From: Chitinophagaceae bacterium BSSC1
GTDB lineage: Bacteria; Bacteroidota; Bacteroidia; Chitinophagales; Chitinophagaceae
NCBI GenBank assembly: GCA_002256435.1
Contig: NKJC01000004.1
Span: 310,001-374,000, forward strand
Length of the DNA stretch: 64,000 nt
Direction of reading: 5' to 3'
The position numbers and the translations under genes are program-made. The notes under the pieces were generated by a model. The model was not told the origin of the DNA and ran no database searches. It saw nothing but the letters and a program-made list of their open reading frames with translations. Positions 7,664 to 16,104 of this stretch are shown piece after piece (the first letter of the stretch is position 1; every line of letters starts with the position of its first letter).

Positions 7664-9307
7664 TTACTTCATCACTTCTGTAATCACATGTCCAATATTT
7701 CCACTGGGCATTTGAATTTTTAATAAAGCCGCTACTGTTGGAGCAATATCCGTCATATAGACTTCTCTATGAGAATTTCCTTTTTTAATACCCCAACCAT
7801 AAAACAACAAAGGAATATGTGCGTCATAAGGTGCCCATAAACCATGGGTTGTGCCAGTTGTTCCGCCTTCCATATAACCTGATTTTAAAACAAATTGAAT
7901 ATCGCCACAGCGATTTGGATAATATCCATTGGCAAACATTTCTCTTTGAACTTGAGGTATGCTGGTAGCCATGATTTTGGAAGTTTCAAAGGCATTGGCA
8001 ACAGCCTCCTTTTTAAGTAGCAATTGAATGATCTGTTGTTTAATTGTATTGATATCGGCTTTAGCTGAATCCAATTTATTGTGATTAAGTGTTACCTGAT
8101 AATTGAATAAGCTTTCAACCGCACCAGATACACCATATTTTTCTTTGATCATGTCATTCATTTCTTTTCTGGCAGTATTGTCGTCAAAATTGCCACCAGG
8201 TAGTTTATGCTCTTTCATAAACCCTGGAACATGCGCTACAGCATGATCTGCAGTAAGAAAAACGGTGTATTGGTTTTTGCCTACCTGTGCATCCAAAAAG
8301 CTTAAAAGCTTACCCAATTCCTCATCCAGTTTTACATAATCATCCACTTGCTCCCAAGAATTGGGGCCAAAACTATGACCAATATAATCGGTAGACGAGA
8401 AGCTCAAGGCAAGAAAATCGGTAGCTGTTCCTTTGCCCAATTGTTCGGCAATCACAGCAGTTTTGGCCATTTCTGCAGTCAAACTATTGCCTTGAGGGGT
8501 AGTGGCAATTTTACTATAGTCTTTTCCAATAAAGGCGCTCAAATCATAGGGGAATGCAATTGCGTCTTTACCAAATGGTTTGCCCTCATATGCTTTAACA
8601 TCATCAGTGGCATAATTTTCTAAGATTTCTTTTGACAATCCTGTTTTCCATCCCAAAGCATACAATGAGTCAACCATTTTGCGATTATTAAATTGATTCA
8701 CCCATGCTGGTAAAGCATTCATATAAAAACTACTGGTAATAAAATTCCCGGTTTTTGAATCATACCAATAAGCGGCATTGGCAGCATGACCTGCAGGTAA
8801 AATAGAACCCCTGTCTTTTAATGCAACCCCAATGACCTTGCTTTTGAAATTGCTGGAAATCCTTAATTCATCACAAATACTGGTAGTCAACATATTCTTA
8901 GGACTCATTTGCCCAGCATCTGTAGTGCTGCCAACCGTTTTAACGGATTTATCTTCGCTACAATACACCACCCTGTTTAATTGGTTGTCCCACCATGTAT
9001 TTCCTGCAATACCATGAATGGCAGGAACAGAACCGGTGTAAACACAAGTATGACCACAGGCAGTTACGGTAGGTGCATAGGGGATCATAGTATTGTCACA
9101 GGAAAAACCTTCTCCCATCATCCTTTTAAAGCCGCCATTGGCCTTAAAAAGGGGCTGGAAACGATAGAGGTAGTCCCAGCGCATTTGGTCAATTACAATA
9201 CCAACCACCAATTTAGGTTTGGTTATGGCGGGTGCATTAGTCTTGGTTTGGGACATTGCCAATTGGGCAAAAACAACCAAAACCAGTGAAAAGACAGTTT
9301 TTTTCAT
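7664..9307 (-). CDS. pafA: PafA-type alkaline phosphatase, secreted
   Basis: A 547-residue protein of the alkaline phosphatase superfamily with a signal peptide (cleavage probably after AMSQ, about residue 20). The metal ligand Asp lies in VIDQMRWDY (Asp40). The catalytic Thr is in APTVTACGHT (about residues 78-87), followed by the active-site Asn of GNTWWD. The paired Lys and Arg of ALKDRGS match the K-x-R of Elizabethkingia PafA that contacts the phosphate. Remaining zinc ligands are in DYIGHSFGP, TADHAVAHVP and GTTHG. Length equals PafA (about 546). It should hydrolyse phosphomonoesters in the periplasm or outside; PafA in Bacteroidota is known to be made regardless of phosphate supply. 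It stands alone, convergent with icd. Confidence 0.9.
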   Translation of the reverse strand: MKKTVFSLVLVVFAQLAMSQTKTNAPAITKPKLVVGIVIDQMRWDYLYRFQPLFKANGGFKRMMGEGFSCDNTMIPYAPTVTACGHTCVYTGSVPAIHGIAGNTWWDNQLNRVVYCSEDKSVKTVGSTTDAGQMSPKNMLTTSICDELRISSNFKSKVIGVALKDRGSILPAGHAANAAYWYDSKTGNFITSSFYMNALPAWVNQFNNRKMVDSLYALGWKTGLSKEILENYATDDVKAYEGKPFGKDAIAFPYDLSAFIGKDYSKIATTPQGNSLTAEMAKTAVIAEQLGKGTATDFLALSFSSTDYIGHSFGPNSWEQVDDYVKLDEELGKLLSFLDAQVGKNQYTVFLTADHAVAHVPGFMKEHKLPGGNFDDNTARKEMNDMIKEKYGVSGAVESLFNYQVTLNHNKLDSAKADINTIKQQIIQLLLKKEAVANAFETSKIMATSIPQVQREMFANGYYPNRCGDIQFVLKSGYMEGGTTGTTHGLWAPYDAHIPLLFYGWGIKKGNSHREVYMTDIAPTVAALLKIQMPSGNIGHVITEVMK

Positions 9308-9393
9308 TCCAATAATTTGAGACGTAAAAGTAAGGGATGCACAGTTTTTTTCCCATTATGAAATGCTTAAGGAATGGGTTAGAAATATTTGGC

Positions 9394-9424
9394 TTTGCCC
9401 GTAGGGCTTAAAAATTTATCTTTG
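9394..9424 (+). promoter_or_regulatory. Bacteroidota-type promoter
   Basis: TTTG at 9394-9397, 19 bases, then TATCTTTG at 9417-9424. This is a complete match to the TTTG / TAnnTTTG consensus at ideal spacing, 30 bases upstream of the ATG of the acyltransferase gene at 9455. Confidence 0.8.
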
Positions 9425-9454
9425 CGGCCAATTCTGAATGACTAATTAATTGAT

Positions 9455-10708
9455 ATGGCAGACATTTTTGAGAAACTGATTAAGAATTATGGCCCCTTGG
9501 GTCAACACCGCGAACGTGCACATGGTTATTTTGCCTTTCCAAAATTGGAGGGTGAAATTGGAAGCAGAATGAAATTCCGCGGAAAAGACATGATTGTATG
9601 GAGTTTGAACAATTATCTGGGCTTGGCCAACCACCCAGAAGTTCGTAAAACAGACGCAGAAGCTTCTGCTCAATTTGGACTGGCTTTACCCATGGGTGCT
9701 AGGATGATGAGTGGAAACAGTAATTACCATGAACAATTGGAAGCAGAATTGGCCGCTTTTGAGCACAAAGAAGACGCCATTCTAATGAATTTTGGCTATC
9801 AAGGTATCATGAGTGCCATTGACGCCATCTGCGGAAGACATGATGTAATTGTATATGATGCAGAGTCACATGCTTGTATTATTGATGGTTTGCGTTTGCA
9901 CCCAGGACACCGTTATGTCTACAAACACAATGACATAGAAGATTTTGAAAAACAAATGGAACGCGCAACTGCTTTAATTGAAAAGCAAAAGAGTGGCGGG
10001 ATATTAGTGATCACAGAAGGGGTGTTTGGTATGGCTGGTGACCAAGGCAAACTAAAGGAAATTGCAGCCCTAAAAGGTAAATTCGATTTCCGTTTATTAG
10101 TAGACGATGCCCATGGTTTTGGTACTTTAGGAGAAACTGGTGCAGGTGCAGGTGAAGCCCAAGGTTGTCAAGACGCTATTGACCTATATTTCTCCACTTT
10201 TGCCAAATCAATGGCATCTATTGGTGCATTTATGGCGGGTGATAAAGCCATTATTGACTTTATCCGCTACAATATTCGTTCTCAAATCTTTGCTAAAAGC
10301 TTGCCTATGCCAATTGTTTTGGGTAACCTGAAACGCTTGGAATTGTTGCAAACACAACCAGAACTCAAAGCTAAATTGTGGAGCAATGCTCAAAAATTAC
10401 AAAATGGCTTAAAAGAACGCGGTTTTGATATTGGTAAAACTGATACTCCTGTAACTCCGGTTTACATGAAGGGTGGGGTAGAAGAAGCTACTGCCATGGT
10501 CATGGATCTGCGTGAAAACTATAAGATATTTTGTTCTATTGTAGTATATCCAGTAATCCCTAAAGGGCATATCATTTATAGATTAATTCCTACTGCGGCA
10601 CATACTGATCAGGATATTGAAGAAACTTTGGTAGCATTTACTGAAACCAAGGCCAAGCTTGATGCAGGTGCGTATAAAGTGGAAGCTATTCCGGATATGG
10701 CGGGATAA
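9455..10708 (+). CDS. PLP-dependent alpha-oxoamine synthase, serine-palmitoyltransferase-like
   Basis: A 417-residue member of the alpha-oxoamine synthase family (8-amino-7-oxononanoate synthase, glycine C-acetyltransferase, serine palmitoyltransferase, cysteate acyltransferase). Visible motifs are the N-terminal NYLGL, the DAESHACIIDG segment whose His stacks on PLP, VDDAHGFG with the Asp that binds the pyridine nitrogen, and STFAKSMASIGAF with the PLP Lys. These enzymes condense an amino acid with an acyl-CoA, releasing CO2. In Bacteroidota such genes start sphingolipid or sulfonolipid synthesis. The absence of biotin genes around it argues against BioF, but which substrate it uses cannot be told. 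Expressed from its own good promoter; a heptamer array begins immediately after the stop. Confidence 0.82.
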   Translation: MADIFEKLIKNYGPLGQHRERAHGYFAFPKLEGEIGSRMKFRGKDMIVWSLNNYLGLANHPEVRKTDAEASAQFGLALPMGARMMSGNSNYHEQLEAELAAFEHKEDAILMNFGYQGIMSAIDAICGRHDVIVYDAESHACIIDGLRLHPGHRYVYKHNDIEDFEKQMERATALIEKQKSGGILVITEGVFGMAGDQGKLKEIAALKGKFDFRLLVDDAHGFGTLGETGAGAGEAQGCQDAIDLYFSTFAKSMASIGAFMAGDKAIIDFIRYNIRSQIFAKSLPMPIVLGNLKRLELLQTQPELKAKLWSNAQKLQNGLKERGFDIGKTDTPVTPVYMKGGVEEATAMVMDLRENYKIFCSIVVYPVIPKGHIIYRLIPTAAHTDQDIEETLVAFTETKAKLDAGAYKVEAIPDMAG

Positions 10709-10822
10709 GAGTGAAAAATGAAGAGTGAAGAGTGAAGAGTGAAGAGTGAAAAATGAAGAGTGAAAAGTGAAGAGATAAAAGTGAAAAGTGAAGAGTGAAG
10801 AGTGAAAAATGAAGAGGAAGAA
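10709..10822 (+). repeat. Heptamer repeat array, ARARTGA type (array 1)
   Basis: About fifteen tandem heptamers, mostly AGAGTGA, AAAATGA and AAAGTGA, begin directly at the stop codon of the acyltransferase gene. One irregular segment, GTGAAGAGATAAAAGTGA at 10767-10784, is found again in the arrays at 13.5 and 43.7 kb. Because the unit is seven bases and contains TGA, all three forward frames are stopped. Confidence 0.9.
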
Positions 10823-10852
10823 ATTGAATAAGATTCAAACTTCTAAATACCT

Positions 10853-10890
10853 AAAAAGCCCCAAAGATATTCTTTGGGGCTTTTCTATTT
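10853..10890 (+). terminator. Bidirectional rho-independent terminator
   Basis: A 14-bp perfect stem, AAAAGCCCCAAAGA (10854-10867) with TCTTTGGGGCTTTT (10871-10884), around a three-base loop. It has T-rich flanks on both strands and separates the convergent acyltransferase and DUF2911 genes. Confidence 0.92.
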
Positions 10891-10934
10891 TTATAACCAA
10901 AAACTTATCGCTTGCGCGATGTATTTATTGGGTA

Positions 10935-11777
10935 TTACAAAGACTTAATCAAGTCATTTGCCATTTTCACGTAGTCATCATTTTTTGCAGCGGTAGCAAG
11001 GCTAATGCATTTTTCAGCGCTGGCTTTAGCGGCAACTTTATCACCTGATTCTTTTTCAATTTTTGCCTGCAACAAAAACAACCAAAATGCATTTGGTGTA
11101 GCAGCTGTAGCTTTTTTAGCATTTGCAAGGGCTTTGGTCAAATCCTTATCCATTTCAAAATAGAAGTTGGCAGCGGTTTGATATAGACCTGGATTAACCT
11201 TGTCTGCATCCAACGCTTTTTCAATTTGAGCTTTCAACCTAGACTTTACATTAGTGCTAACTGGAACGCGCACCAAGGTATTGCCCCAGTTAATGGTGAT
11301 TTCACAGGTTTCTGCTTGAATAGCACCCAATTGCATGGTAAAACTTTCATAAGTAGCAGCAGATTTCTCAGCTTTTACTTTTACCCTTACAACGTCTTCA
11401 CTTTCTTTATAGCCATCGGTACCCCAGTTGGTAAGACCTTTGTTTACTACAATATCCCAATATTCTTTACCAGGAATGGCATACAACACATAAGATCCAG
11501 TATCCAACAATTTTCCTCCAATGGTTACATTATCTGTGAAAATCACCTTAGTAGCTGCATTGGCTCCTAAACGCCAAAGTTTACCCAAAGGAGCAAGGTC
11601 ACTATTGTCTTTGAGCAAGGATCTTCCCTTGATATTGGGTCTTGAATATACGAGTGTGATTTTACCCATTCCAAAGTCTTGGGTAATGGTTTGTGTAGAA
11701 CTTGGTGCTGGCATGTTAATTTGCGCAAACGCAAAAGAACCCCAGGCCATGGATGCAAGCAAAAGGATTTTTTTCAT
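10935..11777 (-). CDS. Secreted DUF2911 protein with C-terminal TPR-like helices
   Basis: The protein is 280 residues from the chosen ATG at 11777. An upstream in-frame ATG at 11828 would add 17 residues before the signal peptide and is unlikely, because MKKILLLASMAWGSFAFAQ is a good signal peptide. Residues about 25-175 form a DUF2911 domain (DFGMGKITLVYSRPNIKGR, LGKLWRLGANAATKVIF, LLDTGSYVLYAIPG), a beta-rich domain of unknown function common in Bacteroidota. The last 90 residues look like tetratricopeptide helices (DADKVNPGLYQTAANFYFE, then KALANAKKATAATPNAFWL). It should be periplasmic. No partner is evident; it is expressed alone from a TAGGTTTG promoter. Confidence 0.85.
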   Translation of the reverse strand: MKKILLLASMAWGSFAFAQINMPAPSSTQTITQDFGMGKITLVYSRPNIKGRSLLKDNSDLAPLGKLWRLGANAATKVIFTDNVTIGGKLLDTGSYVLYAIPGKEYWDIVVNKGLTNWGTDGYKESEDVVRVKVKAEKSAATYESFTMQLGAIQAETCEITINWGNTLVRVPVSTNVKSRLKAQIEKALDADKVNPGLYQTAANFYFEMDKDLTKALANAKKATAATPNAFWLFLLQAKIEKESGDKVAAKASAEKCISLATAAKNDDYVKMANDLIKSL

Positions 11778-11797
11778 GTGTACTTGTTTTAGTCCTG

Positions 11798-11828
11798 CAA
11801 ACCTAAAGCATGCAAACAATACATCCAA
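11798..11828 (-). promoter_or_regulatory. Promoter of the DUF2911 gene
   Basis: On the reverse strand, TAGGTTTG (11805-11798) is a perfect -7 element and TTGG (11828-11825) an approximate -33 element at 19 bases. It ends 20 bases upstream of the ATG at 11777, which supports that start over the longer reading. Confidence 0.55.
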
Positions 11829-11865
11829 TGTTTTTTAAATATTGGAATGTCGGAATGTGGAAAAA

Positions 11866-12768
11866 CTAGTGTTGGTAGGCTGGGTGAAAGCGTTGTAAGG
11901 TATCGCGCAAAAAGTCCCTGTCTAAATGGGTATAGATTTCAGTAGTGGTAATGCTTTCATGGCCTAGCATTTCTTGAACGGCCCTTAAATCGGCCCCGCC
12001 TTCAACTAAATGCGTTGCAAAGGAATGTCTGAAAGTGTGTGGAGAAACGTTTTTTTGAATGCCGGCTTTGTAAACCATCTCTTTGATAATATAAAAAATC
12101 ATCACCCTGCTTAGACCCCTTCCTCTTCTATTTAAAAAAATGATGTCTTCAAAACCATTTTGAACAGCTTGCATATTTCTTACATGGTTAGTATACAATA
12201 AGATGTATTTAATAGCATCTCTTCCAATTGGAACTAGTCTTTCTTTATCACCCTTTCCCGTTACCCTAACAAAACCTAGGTCAGGATAAAAACAGGAGAG
12301 TTTTAGATTAATCAATTCCGTAACCCTAAGGCCACAACTATACATGGTCTCTAAAATAGCTTTGTTTCTTGCGCCTTCTGGGCTACTTTGATCCACTTGC
12401 CCAATAACTAATTCTATTTCTTCAAAGCTCAAAGTATCAGGAAGTTTTCTTTTGGTTTTAGGCGCTTCCAAAAGGGTAGAGGGGTCTAGGTTGCAAATCT
12501 GTTCCATTAAACAGTATTTGTAAAAGCTTCTAATCCCTGAGATGATTCTGGCTTGAGAATTGGATGTCATTCCTAATTCACCAATCCATTTTACAAAAGC
12601 TTGCAAATCTTTTAAATCTATATCTGATGGGCTTTTGAGGTCTTTACTCAATTGAATCCATTGAGTCAATTTTTCTACGTCATGCAAATATGCATCTACT
12701 GAGTGTTCACTCATAGATCGCTCTAATTGTAGGTAAGATTTGTATCCTTTTTTATATGGTTCCCACAT
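11866..12768 (-). CDS. xerD: Tyrosine recombinase XerD
   Basis: A 300-residue site-specific recombinase of normal XerC/D length. It has an N-terminal SAM-like core-binding domain (about 1-85) and a catalytic domain with the full set of active-site residues: Arg in CGLRVTEL, Lys in VTGKGDKERLVP, His-x-x-Arg in SPHTFRHSFATHL, His in LGHESITTTEIYTH, and the nucleophile Tyr in EIYTH. It resolves chromosome dimers at dif with a XerC partner. No integrase-type extensions, phage genes or attachment repeats surround it, so a housekeeping role is more likely than a mobile-element integrase. It stands alone, divergent from the YkgJ-family gene. Confidence 0.9.
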   Translation of the reverse strand: MWEPYKKGYKSYLQLERSMSEHSVDAYLHDVEKLTQWIQLSKDLKSPSDIDLKDLQAFVKWIGELGMTSNSQARIISGIRSFYKYCLMEQICNLDPSTLLEAPKTKRKLPDTLSFEEIELVIGQVDQSSPEGARNKAILETMYSCGLRVTELINLKLSCFYPDLGFVRVTGKGDKERLVPIGRDAIKYILLYTNHVRNMQAVQNGFEDIIFLNRRGRGLSRVMIFYIIKEMVYKAGIQKNVSPHTFRHSFATHLVEGGADLRAVQEMLGHESITTTEIYTHLDRDFLRDTLQRFHPAYQH

Positions 12769-12882
12769 CTTGATGAAACTAGTCTTGCAAATTCAAGCTA
12801 ACATTTCAAATATCGGTACTAATTCCGAGAAACCTTTTTCTATAACAGTGGCTCATATTACTTGAATCCTTAAATTCGCTGA

Positions 12883-13431
12883 ATGCCATCATCAAATCTA
12901 AGTGCCAACATGTTAGTGAACCTGAGATCATTCAAGCAAAAAGTGAGACACCACCAAAAAGCATTTAAAAGCTATTTGGGAAAGATTGAAAAAAATCCAC
13001 CCAGGGGATTAGACAAAATAGCCGAGAAAATTGATGCTGAAGTTTGGCAAGAAGTTGATTGTCTTAGTTGTGCCAATTGTTGCAAATCCATGTCACCTAC
13101 TTTTACCAATAAAGACCTTAAAAGAATTGCAGCCCATGTAGAAATGTCAGTGGCTGAATTCAAAGAGAAATGGTTGTTTTACGATAAAAAAGATGGTGAT
13201 TGGATGAATAGAAAACAACCCTGTCAATTCTTGAACCTTGACAACAATATGTGTAGCATCTATGAAGTAAGACCAGATGATTGTGCTGGATTTCCGCACC
13301 TTAAGAAAAAGAAGATGACTACTTATATTCATGTACACCAGCAAAATGTAAGTTATTGTCCGGCTACCTATAAAATGGTGGAGAAAATGATGGAGCAAGG
13401 GGTGAAACCGGAGAAGAAAGTGAAGAGTTAA
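12883..13431 (+). CDS. YkgJ-family cysteine cluster protein
   Basis: A 182-residue protein with the CxxCxxCC pattern of the YkgJ/UPF0153 family (CLSCANCCKSM, about residues 60-70), then PCQFLNLDNNMCSIYEVRPDDC with further conserved Cys residues. Such clusters are thought to bind zinc or an iron-sulfur centre; the biochemical role is unknown. The length is typical. The last codons (VKS and stop) are written by the start of a heptamer repeat array, so the natural C-terminus may have been trimmed or extended by the repeat. Confidence 0.8.
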   Translation: MPSSNLSANMLVNLRSFKQKVRHHQKAFKSYLGKIEKNPPRGLDKIAEKIDAEVWQEVDCLSCANCCKSMSPTFTNKDLKRIAAHVEMSVAEFKEKWLFYDKKDGDWMNRKQPCQFLNLDNNMCSIYEVRPDDCAGFPHLKKKKMTTYIHVHQQNVSYCPATYKMVEKMMEQGVKPEKKVKS

Positions 13432-13595
13432 GAGTGAAGAGAGGAGGAGGAAAGTGAAGAGTTAAGAGTGAAGAGTGAAGAGAGGAGGAGGAAAGTGTGA
13501 GTGAAGAGTGAAGGAAAGTGAAGAGATAAAAGTGATGAGTGAAAAGATGGGAGGAGAGTGAAAAGTGGAAGAGGTAGTGAAGTGTGAAGAGTGAA
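13416..13595 (+). repeat. Heptamer repeat array, ARARTGA type (array 2, decayed)
   Basis: Purine-only sequence rich in AGAGTGA, AAAGTGA and GAGGAGG pieces. It starts inside the last codons of the YkgJ gene and runs to about 13595. It contains a duplicated stretch (GAGTTAAGAGTGAAGAG near 13424 and again near 13460) and the shared core GTGAAGAGATAAAAGTGA at 13518-13535. More degenerate than arrays 1 and 3. The rest of the gap up to 13673 is AT-rich without a recognisable signal. Confidence 0.85.
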
Positions 13596-13672
13596 CTGCG
13601 TTTCCATGGCTAAATAACCTAAGTTATTTTCAATTAATTGTCATTAACTACTTTTAATGTATTGATAATCAA

Positions 13673-14038
13673 TTAAAAGTACACATCTTCTAGTAAAAAT
13701 ATTTCTTTTATACTGTCTGATTCCATAGTTATGGAGACAACATTGAATTGTAAGTACTTCCATTGTTTGTTTTGGAATTGATAGGCTTCTGCAGCATTTT
13801 TCAGAAACCGCATTTTGTTTTTACCAATACTTTCTTCAGGCCAACCAAATTGAATGGAATGCCTGGTTTTTACTTCAAAAATGTGTAGGATCATTCCCTT
13901 GAAAGCTATAATATCTAGTTCCAAATGATGGTGTCTCCAATTACGTTCTAGAATCCGATATCCCCTTTCTTCTAAGAACATAACAGCTGCAGTTTCACCT
14001 GCTTTTCCTGTTTCATGGTTCTGATACATTTGAGACAA
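13673..14038 (-). CDS. yraN: YraN family protein (UPF0102), predicted endonuclease-like
   Basis: A 121-residue protein of typical YraN length. It begins GKAGETAAVMFLEERGYRILERNWR, followed by LELDIIAF and HIFEVKTR, the D-x-D/E-x-K arrangement of the PD-(D/E)XK nuclease fold. The family is near-universal in bacteria, is often found near rnhB or trmD, and has no settled function. In-frame ATG codons at residue 1 and residue 4 are both possible starts. The gene is divergent from manA with about 60 bases between starts and convergent with the YkgJ gene across repeat array 2. Confidence 0.85.
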   Translation of the reverse strand: MSQMYQNHETGKAGETAAVMFLEERGYRILERNWRHHHLELDIIAFKGMILHIFEVKTRHSIQFGWPEESIGKNKMRFLKNAAEAYQFQNKQWKYLQFNVVSITMESDSIKEIFLLEDVYF

Positions 14039-14098
14039 TTTTATCTGCTTATAGCCGTTTTAAAGTATTCAAGTTCCCTAAAGCTTAAATTTCCAACA

Positions 14099-15298
14099 AT
14101 GCAAGAGCCAAACAAAATATTCAAACTAAAAGGATTCAACCAACACTATGCCTGGGGTGGGTTTCATTTTATTCCAGATTTGTTGGGCATTCCAAATCCA
14201 GAAAACAAACCATTTGCAGAATATTGGATGGGGGCACACCCTTCCGCATCTTCCACTTTGCAAACGGCCGATGGCGATATTTTGCTGAGTGAATTGATTC
14301 AAAAAGATCCTGAAGCGGCATTGACCAAGGAAGTCTATCAAAAATTTGGAGAACTACCTTATTTATTAAAAGTCTTGGATGTTAAAGACATGTTGTCAAT
14401 TCAAGTGCATCCAACCAAGGCAGAGGCTGAAAAAGGCTTTGAGGCAGAAGAAGCTGCTGGTATTCCTATCAATGCTCCAAATAGAAATTACAAGGACCGC
14501 AATCACAAACCAGAAGTTATGGTGGCTTTAAGTGATTTTTGGTTATTACATGGTTTTAAGGAGAAATTACTTCTTGAAAAAACATTAGAAGAAGTACAAG
14601 AATTCAATATTCTCTTGCCCTTATTTAGAAGAGAGGGTTACAAAGCCTTGTACCAGTTTGTCATGGAGATGACACAACAGGAAGCGAATGTATTTTTATT
14701 ACAAGTGGTTAAAAGAGAGATTCGTAAAAAATTAGACGGAGAATTAACCAAGGCTGATCCAGGATGGTGGGTAGCCAAATTGTTTGAAAATGGTCAACCT
14801 ATTGGGGATATTGATAAAGGCGTATTTTCTATTTACTTTTTCAATATTGTCAATGCTCAGCCCGGAGAAGCAGTTTTTCAAGGAGCTGGTTTACCACACG
14901 CATACTTAGAAGGACAGAATATTGAGTTAATGGCCAATAGTGACAATGTATTAAGAGGTGGACTTACTCCCAAGTATATTGATGTGCCAGAATTAATGAA
15001 ACACACCCTTTTTGAAGGAATCACACCCAATGTGATGAAGGGTACAGAAATAAGAATAGGAGAGAAAAACTATCCTTGTCCGGTTCCGGATTTTGCCATC
15101 AGCAAAATTACCTTACACGGCAATAGTAGTTATGCCAATAGCACAGAAGGCTTAGAACTATTTATTGTTACAGAAGGTGGGGCAGTTATTAACAACCACC
15201 TAGTTGTGAAGAAAGGAGAGGCCCTATGTATGTTACCGGGAGCAGTATACCAGATTCAAAGTTCTGGAGAATGTACGCTATACAAGGCTTTTGTATAG
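14099..15298 (+). CDS. manA: Mannose-6-phosphate isomerase, class I
   Basis: A 399-residue protein from the ATG at 14099; the longer open frame from 14015 overlaps yraN and lacks family similarity. The zinc-metalloenzyme signatures are present: QVHPTKAEAEKGF (Gln and His ligands), NHKPEVMVAL (Glu ligand), and PGEAVFQGAGLPHAYLEGQ (His ligand and active site). The enzyme interconverts mannose-6-phosphate and fructose-6-phosphate in the cytoplasm, feeding GDP-mannose or mannose use. The C-terminal cupin (about 320-399) is complete. The DUF6580 gene follows on the same strand after 83 bases. Confidence 0.93.
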   Translation: MQEPNKIFKLKGFNQHYAWGGFHFIPDLLGIPNPENKPFAEYWMGAHPSASSTLQTADGDILLSELIQKDPEAALTKEVYQKFGELPYLLKVLDVKDMLSIQVHPTKAEAEKGFEAEEAAGIPINAPNRNYKDRNHKPEVMVALSDFWLLHGFKEKLLLEKTLEEVQEFNILLPLFRREGYKALYQFVMEMTQQEANVFLLQVVKREIRKKLDGELTKADPGWWVAKLFENGQPIGDIDKGVFSIYFFNIVNAQPGEAVFQGAGLPHAYLEGQNIELMANSDNVLRGGLTPKYIDVPELMKHTLFEGITPNVMKGTEIRIGEKNYPCPVPDFAISKITLHGNSSYANSTEGLELFIVTEGGAVINNHLVVKKGEALCMLPGAVYQIQSSGECTLYKAFV

Positions 15299-15381
15299 CT
15301 TATACCCGCGTTCTTCACAAATTGCCAAAAATCCATTTATCGAATCTATTTTCGCCTATTTTTGCCCTGAAATTGACAATA

Positions 15382-15945
15382 ATGAAATTGAATAAAAATC
15401 TATTTATCTCTTTAGTGCTGTTGGTAGTTGTAGCCGCAGTGTATCGTATTATACCCAATAGGCCTTATGGATTTGCACCACAAATTGCTATGGCTTTATT
15501 TGGAGGAGCTTTTTTTGTAAAGAACAAACAATGGGCTTTTGCTTTACCCATACTGTCTATGTTCCTTTCAGATCTTTTATATCAAGGATTGTATTTAATG
15601 GGATATTCTGATATTCAAGGATTTTATAGTGGTCAATGGATGAACTATTTGTTAATTGCTTCACTTACAGTATTTGGTTTCATGATTAGTGGAATGAATA
15701 TTGGTAAAGTGGTTCTTGCAAGTCTTGGTGCACCTACCGTTTATTTCTTGCTATCAAATGGCATGGTATGGATGGGCGGAGGTGGATACAACCATCCCAA
15801 AACTTTTAATGGACTTATCCTTACGTTAACCGACGGGATTCCTTTCTATCAGAATTCAATTGCAGGTACTATTGTATTTTCTGCCATCTTGTTTGGAGGA
15901 TATTATTTTCTTAGAAAAGCCTATGGCAGTAAGCAAGTTGCTTAA
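15382..15945 (+). CDS. DUF6580 family membrane protein
   Basis: 187 residues from the ATG at 15382. The open frame reaches back into manA, but the upstream part is only a shadow. About five transmembrane helices are visible: KNLFISLVLLVVVAAVYRII, a helix around QIAMALFGGAFF, WAFALPILSMFLSDLLY, LLIASLTVFGFMI and a C-terminal helix near TIVFSAILFGGYYFL. The conserved RPYGFAPQIAMALFGGAFF and SNGMVW segments are typical of this family, which resembles substrate-binding subunits of ECF-type transporters. The substrate is unknown. It is probably co-transcribed with manA and is followed by a strong terminator. Confidence 0.75.
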   Translation: MKLNKNLFISLVLLVVVAAVYRIIPNRPYGFAPQIAMALFGGAFFVKNKQWAFALPILSMFLSDLLYQGLYLMGYSDIQGFYSGQWMNYLLIASLTVFGFMISGMNIGKVVLASLGAPTVYFLLSNGMVWMGGGGYNHPKTFNGLILTLTDGIPFYQNSIAGTIVFSAILFGGYYFLRKAYGSKQVA

Positions 15946-15967
15946 ATGATACTTAAACATATTTCAA

Positions 15968-16002
15968 CAGAAAAGCCGCAGTGATGCGGCTTTTCTGTTT
16001 TT
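15968..16002 (+). terminator. Bidirectional terminator
   Basis: Perfect 13-bp stem CAGAAAAGCCGCA (15968-15980) with TGCGGCTTTTCTG (15985-15997), GTGA loop, then TTTTT. It closes the manA-DUF6580 unit and can also stop rnhA transcription from the other side. Confidence 0.92.
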
Positions 16003-16071
16003 AACAATTATTCCTTTAAGAAATTAATTGAAATCAAGTAAAATTTATTTTGTTATATAAGCACCAAATGT

Positions 16072-16104
16072 TTTTTGACTTTTGAATTTTTACTTTTGAC
16101 TTTC
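16072..16104 (-). repeat. Heptamer repeat, AAAAGTC type, at the end of rnhA
   Basis: Read on the reverse strand this is AAAGTCAAAAGTAAAAATTC followed by another AAAAGTC copy, i.e. the unit seen at 771-806. It supplies the last codons of rnhA (Ser-Gln-Lys) and its TAA stop (16092-16090). Confidence 0.65.

Noticed and set aside
10709..10822. Possible CRISPR array
   Set aside because: The repeats are contiguous 7-base units without unique spacers, and there are no cas genes.
11866..12768. Tyrosine recombinase as integrase of a mobile element
   Set aside because: Length and motifs fit XerD, and there are no phage or conjugation genes, cargo or attachment repeats around it.
15226..15381. N-terminal extension of the DUF6580 gene overlapping manA
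   Set aside because: The extension is the out-of-frame end of manA; the membrane-protein family begins at the ATG at 15382.
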